A stretch of 28,018 bases of DNA from an uncultured Lachnoanaerobaculum sp. (GCA_937925515.1 CALALP010000098.1:1-28018), one strand, 5' to 3'. Numbered from the stretch's first letter, positions 14,565 to 22,677 are shown. A program made the numbers and translations. The notes: a model not told the origin generated them from the letters alone.

Positions 14565-16856
14565 TTACTTTAACATTCCAACTATATTTAATGTTTTTCC
14601 GTCAGTTTCAAGTATAACTGCTCCGTTTTTATCAGTCTCAAATACATCTACATTATTTACTTCAAGTCTTTCTAAAACCTCTCTATGAGGATGACCATAA
14701 GTATTATTTTTAGCACATGAAATAACTGCATACTTAGGAGTTGCAGCAAGTACCAAAGTTTTGCTAGTAGCAGAAAATGAACCATGATGACCAACCTTAA
14801 GGCAAGTTAAATTTTTAAGTTTTTCCAAGTTCTCAGGCACATAAACCTCTTCACTTACCTTGCCACTATCCCCTGTAAAAAGTGCCGAAAAATCTTTTTC
14901 ATTATATAATAATGTAATACTTTGCTCATTTACCTCTTTAGTTATCTCCTCATGACCACCATAAGGCCATATACATTCAAAACTTCCTGCATTTGTAAAA
15001 AATTTAAAACCTGCCTCTATATACTCAATATCTATATTTGCATTTTCTAAACTCTCAACTATATAACTATACTCCTTTGCTCCCTTTGCCATAGTTGGTA
15101 GATATACTTTGTTGATGTCAATGTCTTTTACATTTTCTATAAGCCACAAAAAAGCATTAGTATGATCTCTATCTGCATGTGTTAAAAATACCTTATCAAA
15201 TCTTTTGATTGCCTTTGACTTAGCCACCGGCTCAAGTATAAATCTACCTGCCTGCTTATTAGTGGTACTTCCTGAATCTATGAGTATGTTTTCATTTCCT
15301 GATTCAACTATTATACTATCCCCTTGCCCTATATCCAAGTAGGTAATTTTTGTTTTTTTAATTGTAAATGTAATCGGCAAAAGCATTATTATAAATAGCA
15401 TATATGCAAATGTAAGGCTACATAACTTGTAAATATCCCTTTTAAATACTTTTTTATTTTTTTTAATTAAAAACCCCATAAGAACTAGCACTAAGTAGTA
15501 AATTAATATTTTAATTAAACTTGGTCTGCCTGTAAGTACCTTTGCAAATGGAAAGCTAAGTGAAAGTTGTGCTAAAAATCTATACAATTTAAGTATATAG
15601 ACTGAAAGCCCACTTATAAAAATACTTAATTTAAATGAGAAAAATGATATAAATACTGCCCCTATCGCAGACCATATAACTAATGCCATAAGTGGAATTA
15701 CAAAAATATTTAGAATTACAGAATAAATAGAAAATGAAAAAAAGAAATAACTTATTATTGGAAGAGTACATATCTGCACTGTAATTGATATAACTATACT
15801 CTGTAAAATGCTGTATTTTATACCTTTTTTATTGAACTTAAAATATTTTACCAAATAAGTCCCAATACTTATTGAAATGACTGCTAAAAATGAAAGTAAA
15901 AATGAGATTTGAAATATTTGAAATGGAGAAATTATCAAAATAATAACTGCTGAAAAACAGGCTGCACTCAATAAATCATAACTTCTACCAAGATACTCTG
16001 CAACAAATACAGTTATAAGCATAGTAACTGCCCTTATTACACTTACGCCACCACCTACAAGTCCACTGTACATAAGTAATAAAATTGAGGCTAACAGTCC
16101 TGAAACTATAAAATTAAATTTAGCTTTTTTTCTTAATAAAAAATATACACTCATTCCAAGTATAGATATATGCAAACCACTTATTGCAAGCAAATGTGCC
16201 ATGCCTGAATCTCTATATAAATTATAGTCCTTATCTTCAATTAAGTTTTTTGCCCCAAATAATGCTGCACTAAGAAAAGCAGCCTCCTCTTTTTCATAAA
16301 TAATTGAAAGTCTTTCAAGTCCTGAAACTCGTATATTATTTAAAAATACTTTAAATACATTAACTCTATTATCTAATACTTTAATGCTCTTAGCTGAAAT
16401 TAGCTCCTCTACCCCAATAGCTTTGTAATATAAATATGCGTCAAACTCCCCGGGGTTTGTTGCAGGTTTTATATCCATAAGTTTACCTGTAACCCTTACC
16501 TTATAGCCACTCTTAAGCTCTACCTCAAGTTCCTTTTTTAGATAAACTATTACTTTTCCTGCTCTTATCTGTATTGTAGTATCTTTTTCAACTATTTCAT
16601 CAACTACTATATCTCTTTCAACCTTTATACTAGGTTTGACATTTTTATTTGTAAATGTATTTTTTGCAAAAAACATACAAAGCATACCTAGTATAAAAAA
16701 GGCTGAAAATAGTATTATAAATTTGCTGTATTTTTTCATTAATACAGCTAAAATAGCCATTAAAACAATTATAAATATAACCTTTATACTCATTTCATAT
16801 CCCACCAGCTCTCCAAGCACAAATGAAATTGTAATCAGTATCCAAGGTCTTTTCAT
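14565..16856 (-). CDS. comEC: DNA internalisation/competence channel protein ComEC/Rec2
   Basis: The 763-aa polytopic membrane protein would form the channel for single-stranded DNA uptake. The N-terminus has membrane helices and a soluble OB-like domain (about 55-165). The competence domain (about 190-460) carries HLLAISGLHISILG and many hydrophobic helices. The C-terminal metallo-beta-lactamase-like domain (about 505-763) has LDIGQGDSIIVE, the metal motif THADRDH (His560, Asp562, Asp564, His565), TGDSG and KVGHHGS. It appears intact from end to end. The ATG overlaps the upstream GerMN stop by one base (TAATG), with AGGGAG about 10 nt before it. Natural transformation is not proven, since no other com gene is in the window. 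Confidence 0.95.
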   Translation of the reverse strand: MKRPWILITISFVLGELVGYEMSIKVIFIIVLMAILAVLMKKYSKFIILFSAFFILGMLCMFFAKNTFTNKNVKPSIKVERDIVVDEIVEKDTTIQIRAGKVIVYLKKELEVELKSGYKVRVTGKLMDIKPATNPGEFDAYLYYKAIGVEELISAKSIKVLDNRVNVFKVFLNNIRVSGLERLSIIYEKEEAAFLSAALFGAKNLIEDKDYNLYRDSGMAHLLAISGLHISILGMSVYFLLRKKAKFNFIVSGLLASILLLMYSGLVGGGVSVIRAVTMLITVFVAEYLGRSYDLLSAACFSAVIILIISPFQIFQISFLLSFLAVISISIGTYLVKYFKFNKKGIKYSILQSIVISITVQICTLPIISYFFFSFSIYSVILNIFVIPLMALVIWSAIGAVFISFFSFKLSIFISGLSVYILKLYRFLAQLSLSFPFAKVLTGRPSLIKILIYYLVLVLMGFLIKKNKKVFKRDIYKLCSLTFAYMLFIIMLLPITFTIKKTKITYLDIGQGDSIIVESGNENILIDSGSTTNKQAGRFILEPVAKSKAIKRFDKVFLTHADRDHTNAFLWLIENVKDIDINKVYLPTMAKGAKEYSYIVESLENANIDIEYIEAGFKFFTNAGSFECIWPYGGHEEITKEVNEQSITLLYNEKDFSALFTGDSGKVSEEVYVPENLEKLKNLTCLKVGHHGSFSATSKTLVLAATPKYAVISCAKNNTYGHPHREVLERLEVNNVDVFETDKNGAVILETDGKTLNIVGMLK

Positions 16857-17803
16857 TATTTTGTTATCTCCCTTTCAAAGAAAGTGTCCAAAGAAATTAT
16901 ATCTCTATAAAGATAGTTCTTTGAACCGTCAACAGATATTTGTACTTTTTTTATCTCAGGTACTTCCGTAAGAGAATTCACAAGGGAATATATAGCAATA
17001 GATTCTTTTTGCCCTTGAATAGGTGTCAAAAACTCCTTATCAAAGTTTACATAACATATTCCGTCAACTACTGAACTACTTATAAATTTGGTATTTGCCG
17101 GTATTGTCCTTTGTAAGCCTGAAGTCCTAGGGCCTAGTAAAAGTTCCTCTATAATAATTTTATCTATTGAAGTATTTACATCATAAAAAACTTCTCTTTT
17201 TTCAGGCACAAGATTCTCTCCTGAATCATCTGCAAAATATAAATTAAGTTCAGACTTTTGATAAGAATTTACATCTGATACACTATCTATAAATAAGCTA
17301 CCTGACAATGCCCCAAAAGCCTCTCCTCTTGAATCTAAAAGTGCCTCCTCTTCTGAAAAAAAGTTAATATCATCTATTCCCTCAATTTGAGTAAGTGTCT
17401 TTGTAAATGCTGCCAAAGCTAAAATCTGTCTGTCATAATCCATAGATGTAAACTTTTTATCAAAGTAAACATATAAAGTATTGCCCTCAATCTTTGATTC
17501 TTTATACCTTACCTCATCTTTTAAAGGATATTCTATACCGGTTGTTCTGTCTTCAGGTGGTACATAAATTTTTGAAATTAATTCATTGATAAGGTCAACT
17601 TTATCAGTAGTTTCTGTACTATATTTAACAGATTTTAAGCTCTCTGCTTTCTCATCTAAATAATATAAATTATATTCCCCATTTTCAAGTTCATTTAAAT
17701 GACTTTGCTTTGTAGTTTTTTTACTAGGAAAACAGGAACATAAAAGTATACAACAGATAAATGATAATGCCAAACTAACAATATTTCTTTTTAAATTTAA
17801 CAT
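16856..17803 (-). CDS. GerMN-domain lipoprotein
   Basis: The 315-aa membrane-anchored lipoprotein begins MLNLKRN; the hydrophobic segment ends in a Cys-rich lipobox (LLCSC), giving a lipidated N-terminus outside the membrane. Two GerMN domains follow. The first (about 50-160) contains VRYKESKIEGNTLYVYFDKK. The second (about 180-310) contains the diagnostic LLLGPRTSGLQRTIP and VDGICYVNFDKEF. GerMN proteins include the spore-germination factor GerM and LpqB-type partners of sensor kinases. I choose the ATG at 17803, with GGAG 5 nt upstream, over a TTG five codons earlier. It lies 24 nt behind a histidine kinase gene, which recalls the actinobacterial MtrB-LpqB pairing in which the lipoprotein modulates the kinase; that parallel is inference. 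Confidence 0.85.
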   Translation of the reverse strand: MLNLKRNIVSLALSFICCILLCSCFPSKKTTKQSHLNELENGEYNLYYLDEKAESLKSVKYSTETTDKVDLINELISKIYVPPEDRTTGIEYPLKDEVRYKESKIEGNTLYVYFDKKFTSMDYDRQILALAAFTKTLTQIEGIDDINFFSEEEALLDSRGEAFGALSGSLFIDSVSDVNSYQKSELNLYFADDSGENLVPEKREVFYDVNTSIDKIIIEELLLGPRTSGLQRTIPANTKFISSSVVDGICYVNFDKEFLTPIQGQKESIAIYSLVNSLTEVPEIKKVQISVDGSKNYLYRDIISLDTFFEREITK

Positions 17804-17827
17804 AAAATCTCCAAACAAAATCCAAAC

Positions 17828-19330
17828 TTAAGATTTCTTCTTTCTATAAGTCAAAGGGATTCTTATAAGGAAAGTTGAACCCTCTCCCTCTTTACTTGTA
17901 ACATTTATAATGCCCTTATGCCTAAGCACTATATTTTTAGCTATTGCAAGTCCAAGCCCTGTTCCACCTGTTTCCCTTGAACGAGCCTTATCAACCCTAT
18001 AAAATCTTTCAAAAATAGCCTCCTGCAATTCCTCAGGAATACCCACTCCTGAATCAATAACCTTTAAGTAAAAAAACTTATGGTCAGCATCTAATAAAAT
18101 CTTTATAAAGCCCTCATCTTTGTTGTATTTTATAGCATTTTCAACTAAATTACTTATCGCTAAAGAAAGCTTTGTTTCCTCTACCTCAGCCTCTACCACT
18201 CGTATAGACTCAAATTCTATCTCAATCTTTCTCTTATCAGCTATTGGCTTTAACCTCTTTATAATCTGCTCAATAAGTGAATTAATATTAATTTGAGAAG
18301 TTACAAGGTCTACTTTTGCCTTATCAAGCTTAACTAAAGACAGTAAATCGTCTATAATCTTTGATTCCCTGTCTATCTCATTTGATATATCTGTCATAAA
18401 TTCCTTGTACTGCTCTAAAGTAACCCCCTCTGAAGTCATTAATGAATCAGCAAGTACACGAATAGAAGTTATAGGAGTCTTAAGTTCATGTGAAACATTT
18501 GCAACAAATTCATCTCTTAAATTATTCATATCCTTTAACTTTTTAAATATTGAGTTTATAGCCTCTGAAATTTTCTTAGTTAAACTATATTGTTTTACAT
18601 CAATCACATCATCTAAAACCCCCTCTGAGGCTACAACTATTGAGTCTTTAAGCTGATTTAAAGGTCTTACTATTGAAGTTGCTATAAAAAGTGAAATTGC
18701 AAATAGAAGCAGACACATAATAATGTTAAGCATTAAAATTTTATCTTTTGTACTCTCTAAAATACTTAAATTTCCTTTTGTAGAAGAGTATATAAGCAAT
18801 ACCCCCTCTACATTTCTATTTTTAAGTTCTTCATTTCCGATGTCTGTCCCTGAATTTGCTGTAATCTGAACTCCATATATAGGTAAAGTCTGTATTATAT
18901 AATTCTTTTTATCATTATATAAATTTGTATTTTCCCCTCTAAAACACCTCACAACCTCTTTTGCCACATGAAAACTTCCCTTTGAAATCTCAAATGTATC
19001 TTTTATAATGCGATAATCCTTATTTATTACTAAAATTCTGCCACTAAAAACATTTGCAAGATTTTCAATAGAGGCATTTATCTGTATTGCATTTATATCT
19101 GTTTCATCTTTTATATCCAAATATGAGGAAGTTCCTATATTGTCGGCAATGATTGCTGCTTGAGATTGAAGTGAAATCTGCTTATCCTCTATGTGAGTCT
19201 TATAAAAACTTCTAACTAGCACTCCACCATAAGTAAGTAATGGAATAATACATACCAAAAAAATCACAAAAACTAATAACCACTTCAAATTTATAGGAAA
19301 AATACTTAGCCTTTTTTTTGCCTTTTCCAT
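17828..19330 (-). CDS. Sensor histidine kinase, HAMP type, no adjacent regulator
   Basis: The 500-aa membrane sensor kinase is arranged classically: membrane helix about 15-38, an extracytoplasmic sensor of about 160 residues, a second helix about 199-221, HAMP, HisKA with phosphoacceptor His281 in VSHELKTPIT, and a complete HATPase. The ATPase has an N-box (SNLVENAIKYN), DSGVGIP, FERFYRVDKARSR and GTGLGLAIAK. It most resembles PhoR/ResE-type kinases. No response regulator is adjacent: upstream is a DegV protein (TAG ATT ATG, 3-nt gap) and downstream the GerMN lipoprotein. Its partner must be encoded elsewhere, or the usual regulator gene has been separated from it. The start follows AGGA inside the end of degV, implying translational coupling. 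Confidence 0.93.
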   Translation of the reverse strand: MEKAKKRLSIFPINLKWLLVFVIFLVCIIPLLTYGGVLVRSFYKTHIEDKQISLQSQAAIIADNIGTSSYLDIKDETDINAIQINASIENLANVFSGRILVINKDYRIIKDTFEISKGSFHVAKEVVRCFRGENTNLYNDKKNYIIQTLPIYGVQITANSGTDIGNEELKNRNVEGVLLIYSSTKGNLSILESTKDKILMLNIIMCLLLFAISLFIATSIVRPLNQLKDSIVVASEGVLDDVIDVKQYSLTKKISEAINSIFKKLKDMNNLRDEFVANVSHELKTPITSIRVLADSLMTSEGVTLEQYKEFMTDISNEIDRESKIIDDLLSLVKLDKAKVDLVTSQININSLIEQIIKRLKPIADKRKIEIEFESIRVVEAEVEETKLSLAISNLVENAIKYNKDEGFIKILLDADHKFFYLKVIDSGVGIPEELQEAIFERFYRVDKARSRETGGTGLGLAIAKNIVLRHKGIINVTSKEGEGSTFLIRIPLTYRKKKS

Positions 19331-19333
19331 AAT

Positions 19334-20206
19334 CTAGTCCTGAATTTTATTTGAAACCATAATCGCAACTGTTCCAACACCTACATGTGTTGCAACAGAT
19401 AATGATAATTCATATATTCTTATCTTTCCTGTATTTGGAAATTCTTTCTCTAATTCATTTTTTAACTGAGTAGCTTGCTCAAATGCATCAGCCTGTAATA
19501 TACTTAAAGAAACATTTTTTGCCTCTTTATCATTAAATTTTTCCTGTAACTCCTTTTTTGTCCCCTCAATCATAATATCCTTTGCTTGTTTAGGAGTCCT
19601 TGCTTTTGCAAAAGGTTCTATCTTTCCCTCTTTTAAATAAAGCACCGGTTTAATCCTAAAAAGTGTACCTAGTGCAGCGGCTGCAGCACTTATTCTACCA
19701 CCCTTTCTAAGATATTTTAAACTATCCACACTTAAATAAGCTACTGAATCTAATGCCTCCTTAAGTAAAATCTCTACTATCTCCTCAGGAGTCTTTCCCT
19801 CAGCGATTAACTGCTTTGCCTCAAGTGCAGATTGGAGCTGTGCAGCTGCAATCCTTTTATTATCTACTACAAAAACCTTACCTGCATATTCATCTTCTTT
19901 AGAAAGCATTATAGCAGTTTCACATGAACTTGATAAACTAGAGGACATAGGTATGTGGATTATAGCCTCATGATCTTTTAAAATCTCGTCCCAAAGCTCG
20001 GTTATAAACCCCGGAGAGGGTTGAGAAGTAGAAATGTCAGCATCATTTTTTTGTAATTTAAAAAATTCCTCTCTAGTTAAATTAATACTGTCCAAATAAT
20101 CCTTTCCGTCAATATTAAATGGCATAGGGACTATATATAGACCTTTTTCCTCGCCCTCTGCCTTTGTAAGCCCACAATTTGTATCTGTAATTACTGCAAT
20201 TTTCAT
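19334..20206 (-). CDS. DegV family fatty-acid-binding protein
   Basis: The 290-aa cytosolic protein has the two-domain EDD/DegV fold. The N-terminal domain shows ITDTNCGL, the DGKDYLDS segment and STSQPSPGF, where Ser/Thr residues bind the fatty-acid head group. The C-terminal domain shows the LSVDSLKYLRKGGRIS helix-turn typical of the family. DegV proteins deliver exogenous fatty acids to the FakA kinase for membrane lipid synthesis. The ATG follows GGAGG with good spacing, and a sigma-A-like promoter lies 40-70 nt upstream. It is the first gene of the unit containing the kinase, GerMN protein, ComEC and HolA; no fakA is present here. Confidence 0.92.
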   Translation of the reverse strand: MKIAVITDTNCGLTKAEGEEKGLYIVPMPFNIDGKDYLDSINLTREEFFKLQKNDADISTSQPSPGFITELWDEILKDHEAIIHIPMSSSLSSSCETAIMLSKEDEYAGKVFVVDNKRIAAAQLQSALEAKQLIAEGKTPEEIVEILLKEALDSVAYLSVDSLKYLRKGGRISAAAAALGTLFRIKPVLYLKEGKIEPFAKARTPKQAKDIMIEGTKKELQEKFNDKEAKNVSLSILQADAFEQATQLKNELEKEFPNTGKIRIYELSLSVATHVGVGTVAIMVSNKIQD

Positions 20207-20244
20207 AAATCCTCCATAAGTTTTTGGTATAATGTATTATATAT

Positions 20245-20273
20245 ATTTTATTAATTATACATCTAAAAATCAA
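20245..20273 (-). promoter_or_regulatory. Promoter of the degV-to-holA unit
   Basis: On the minus strand TTGATT (20273-20268), a 17-nt spacer and TAAAAT (20250-20245). It lies back to back with the promoter of the rightward Rpn gene; the divergent gap 20207-20357 holds nothing else that I recognise. Confidence 0.5.
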
Positions 20274-20287
20274 GTAGTTCATATCAC

Positions 20288-20316
20288 TTTACAAAACTAA
20301 ATAATAATATTAATAT
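20288..20316 (+). promoter_or_regulatory. Candidate promoter of the Rpn-family gene
   Basis: TTTACA (20288-20293), a 17-nt spacer and TAATAT (20311-20316), in AT-rich DNA ahead of the strong ribosome-binding site AAAGGAGG (20346-20353). Confidence 0.45.
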
Positions 20317-20357
20317 ATTTATAGAATACTTGAAGTAATGGTACGAAAGGAGGTTTT

Positions 20358-21362
20358 ATGGGAGAAAAAGATATAGCAGAAAAGACTCTAGTAGCATTTA
20401 ATGATGTCTTTTCAGATATTGTTAATGTGCTACTGTTTAACGGAAAAAAAGTAATTAATGAAAATGAATTAAAAGACGCAACTGTTCAATCAGTTTACAA
20501 AGAAGATAAGAAACTTAGAGAACAAATAAGAGATACTGCAAAATATTGGGAAAATAACAATATTCATATTGCACTTATGGGAATTGAAAATCAAACAGAA
20601 CAAGAAGATGATTTGCCACTCAGAATAATCGGTTATGACGGAGCATCTTATAGAAATCAGCTTTTTTATAAAAAAGATAGTAGTGGTAGAAGAGTAAAAA
20701 ATACCAATCCAAGATTTCCTGTAGTAACTATTGTTTTGTATTTTAGTACACAACCTTGGAAGAAATCTCTTAGTTTGTATGAAAGCCTTGATATACCTGA
20801 AGAATTAAAGCCATTCACAAATGATTATAAAGTTAATTTGTTTGAGATTGCTTACCTTACTGATGAACAAGTTGCTATGTTTCAAAGCGACTTTAAAATA
20901 GTTGCAGATTTTTTTGTACAGTTGAGAAAGTACGGAAAGAATGCAACATTTACAGATGATATTATGATTCATGTAGATGAAATAACTCAGTTATTATCAG
21001 TTCTTGGACATAATGATATTGCACAAAAGCGTCAAAAAGTTAAAAAATTGAAAGGAGAGATTACAAGTATGCATGATCTTTTTACTAAAGTAGAAGAAAT
21101 TGCTAGAGAAGAGGGACTAGAACAAGGTCTAAAACAAGGATTAGAGCAAGGTCGAGAACAAGGATTAGAGCAAGGACTAGAGCAAGGACTAGAACAAGGA
21201 CTAGAACAAGGACTAGAACGAGGACGATTAAATACATTTTACTTCTTAGTAAATAATGGTTCTCTCCCATTAAACCTTGCAACTAAATTTACAAATATGT
21301 CAGAGGAAGAATTTGAAAAAAATATGAAAGAATATTTTGAGAAAAATCCTGAAATTGTTTAG
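20358..21362 (+). CDS. Rpn-family PD-(D/E)XK nuclease (RpnL-like)
   Basis: The 334-aa protein belongs to the recombination-promoting nuclease / YhgA-like group, formerly annotated as transposase. The nuclease core spans about 10-135. The family motif is IALMGIENQT with Glu77 and Gln79, followed by LPLRIIGYDGASYRNQ, equivalent to the EHQ...MPLR...Y pattern of other Rpn proteins. A helical middle region follows (about 155-236). The C-terminal part has a near-perfect tetrapeptide repeat (LEQG, about 252-290) and ends in a short helical cap. Known Rpn proteins are toxic DNases that act in phage defence and are blocked by their own separately translated C-terminal part. A strong internal ribosome-binding site at 21051-21060 just before Met238 suggests the same here. 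AAAGGAGG precedes the full-length ATG; no transposon ends are seen. Confidence 0.88.
   Translation: MGEKDIAEKTLVAFNDVFSDIVNVLLFNGKKVINENELKDATVQSVYKEDKKLREQIRDTAKYWENNNIHIALMGIENQTEQEDDLPLRIIGYDGASYRNQLFYKKDSSGRRVKNTNPRFPVVTIVLYFSTQPWKKSLSLYESLDIPEELKPFTNDYKVNLFEIAYLTDEQVAMFQSDFKIVADFFVQLRKYGKNATFTDDIMIHVDEITQLLSVLGHNDIAQKRQKVKKLKGEITSMHDLFTKVEEIAREEGLEQGLKQGLEQGREQGLEQGLEQGLEQGLEQGLERGRLNTFYFLVNNGSLPLNLATKFTNMSEEEFEKNMKEYFEKNPEIV
21069..21362 (+). CDS. Putative intragenic antitoxin (RpnS-like), in-frame internal start
   Basis: This is an in-frame internal reading of the Rpn gene beginning at Met238 (MHDLFTKVEEIAREEG), 97 aa. The evidence for separate translation is AAAGGAGAG at 21051-21059, as good a Shine-Dalgarno as those of the real genes here, 9 nt before the ATG (11 nt counted from AGGAG). 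The product would consist of a short helix, the tetrapeptide repeat and the C-terminal cap. That matches the RpnS proteins described for enteric bacteria, which dimerise through a helix with four-residue repeats of variable number and neutralise the full-length toxin. Separate expression is inference, not shown by sequence alone. Confidence 0.6.
   Translation: MHDLFTKVEEIAREEGLEQGLKQGLEQGREQGLEQGLEQGLEQGLEQGLERGRLNTFYFLVNNGSLPLNLATKFTNMSEEEFEKNMKEYFEKNPEIV
21114..21221 (+). repeat. Nine 12-bp tandem repeats in the Rpn gene
   Basis: Nine units of GGACTAGAACAA and close variants run without interruption from 21114, encoding the tetrapeptide repeat of the protein. The 3' units are nearly identical, while the 5' ones have diverged. 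Copy-number change by slippage would keep the frame. Confidence 0.95.
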
Positions 21363-21373
21363 TTTTAACCCTT

Positions 21374-21413
21374 AAAGACTGAAATCAACATAATATTGGT
21401 TTCAGTCTTTTTT
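21374..21413 (+). terminator. Terminator of the Rpn gene
   Basis: A 15-bp stem (21374-21388 with 21396-21410) with one U-G wobble that pairs only in the rightward transcript, a 7-nt loop, and a run of six T (21408-21413). It sits 11 nt after the stop codon and before the end of the convergent gene. Confidence 0.92.
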
Positions 21414-21427
21414 ACTACACAAAAACA

Positions 21428-22453
21428 CTATTCTTTCAGTTCCCAATGTCCATTCTTTCCAACACCTACATATCTTAGATTGTCTATCTCTTTCGTAGTT
21501 CTTTCAATAGTCTTTACACTTACTCCAGCTTTATTTGCAACTTCTTTTCTTGTAATTTTGTTGTCCTCCCTTATTTTTTCTTTGATAAACTCTATAAGAG
21601 TTATCTTATCTTGAGGGACATTCTGAGCGACATTTCGAGCGACATTCTGAGGGACATTTCGAGGGACACTTTCTCCTCCAACTTTTTGAGTTGCAATCCT
21701 TTTCAGAGGAATAATTATCCTAAAAATATCTCCTTCTTCAAATGTCGGATTTTTACCTGAGTAAAGTTGTGTATACTTGTAGGTGTTTCGCATTCCTGAG
21801 CCAAGTTCATCTGCAAGACCTATTTCTCTGAAAACTTTCGATATAGCCGGATTTTTAGGAAATGGCTCAAACTTTTGTAAATCTAATGCTCCCATTCCAT
21901 GAGCCAAGTTACTGCTTTCAATAGTAATCTTCTCATCATCAATAATCATTTTTGCAGGAAATCCACTTGAATAATCTCTATGTGCTAATGTATTCGATAC
22001 TATTTCTCTAAGTATCCTATCTCTTGCATTAACATTTACAATTCCGTCTAAGACAAATAAATCATTCAAATGCTTTTGTCCAAATTCTATGAGTCTATCA
22101 TAGCTATCAATTAAATTGGTTATTATAACATCTCTGTCATCATATCTATCCTTGTTTTCAACTCTAAATATTGCATCAGTCTTATGCTGAGGAAGAACTG
22201 ACATAATTGAATTATCTTTTCCAAATAACAAAATGGCTGCTAATGTAATTCCCTCACGTCTTGTTTCCAAATCCGTCAAAATAAGATTTGCACTTCGTAA
22301 AAGTTCTTCATTACTCATATTTTCCCAAATATGATTTTTATTTCGTGCAATAGCCATTCTCTTGGCTCTATTAATAATAGAAGTATCAAGAAAATCAATA
22401 TCAAGAATTTTTTCTCCGTTTTGAATTAACTTTTTTATTTCATCTATTGTCAT
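21428..22453 (-). CDS. RecG-like ATP-binding regulator lacking the AlbA_2 domain
   Basis: The 341-aa protein belongs to the 'putative DNA-binding/ATP-binding RecG-like' family. It has a GHKL-like ATPase half with FREIG, REIVSNTLAHRDY (about 149-161) and ADELGSGMRNTYKY (about 214-227), a VPRNVPQN-type repeat linker (263-281) and a C-terminal winged helix (about 284-341: TRKEVANKAGVSVKTIERT). Full-length relatives of 450-600 aa carry an N-terminal Schlafen AlbA_2 domain. Here the usual opening MTIDEIKKLIQNGE runs straight into ILDIDFLDTSII, which in relatives follows that domain, so about 150-200 residues appear to be missing in frame. The ATG at 22453 has only a distant GGGG upstream; an upstream GTG (22468) or TTG (22498) is possible. 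Function is unknown; relatives occur in defence and mobile regions. Confidence 0.75.
   Translation of the reverse strand: MTIDEIKKLIQNGEKILDIDFLDTSIINRAKRMAIARNKNHIWENMSNEELLRSANLILTDLETRREGITLAAILLFGKDNSIMSVLPQHKTDAIFRVENKDRYDDRDVIITNLIDSYDRLIEFGQKHLNDLFVLDGIVNVNARDRILREIVSNTLAHRDYSSGFPAKMIIDDEKITIESSNLAHGMGALDLQKFEPFPKNPAISKVFREIGLADELGSGMRNTYKYTQLYSGKNPTFEEGDIFRIIIPLKRIATQKVGGESVPRNVPQNVARNVAQNVPQDKITLIEFIKEKIREDNKITRKEVANKAGVSVKTIERTTKEIDNLRYVGVGKNGHWELKE
21613..21672 (-). repeat. Five 12-bp tandem repeats in the RecG-like regulator
   Basis: Five 12-bp units close to gagggacattct (plus strand) begin at 21613 and encode the linker tetrapeptides RNVP/QNVA. They differ in sequence from the repeats of the convergent Rpn gene but share the unit length. 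Confidence 0.85.
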
Positions 22454-22641
22454 ATTTATTATTTTCACCCCTTTATTCCTCAATATTTTCTTGAACAAAT
22501 ATTACTTTTAAATATATAAAATTCTATTCCTCTCCCACCTCAACTTCCTTACAATCTCTCAAACTTAAACCTTTTGTATTTTAAATTTTATTCTATATCC
22601 CCTACTAAATCCCTTACTTATATTAAACCCCTCTCCTACAC

Positions 22642-22677
22642 AAAAAAGCGACTAAGATAATTTCTTATCCTAGCCGC
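22642..22677 (-). terminator. Terminator of the 555-aa surface protein gene
   Basis: On the minus strand a 13-bp stem (22677-22665 with 22660-22648) encloses a GAAA tetraloop and is followed by six U (22647-22642). Two G-U wobbles pair only on this strand. Confidence 0.92.

Noticed and set aside
17804..17818. TTG start five codons upstream for the GerMN lipoprotein
   Set aside because: The GGAG lying inside this extension is correctly placed for the ATG at 17803, and the signal peptide is better formed from there.
20358..21362. Rpn gene as an active transposase or insertion sequence
   Set aside because: No terminal inverted repeats or target duplication are visible around it; proteins of this family are now regarded as PD-(D/E)XK nucleases.
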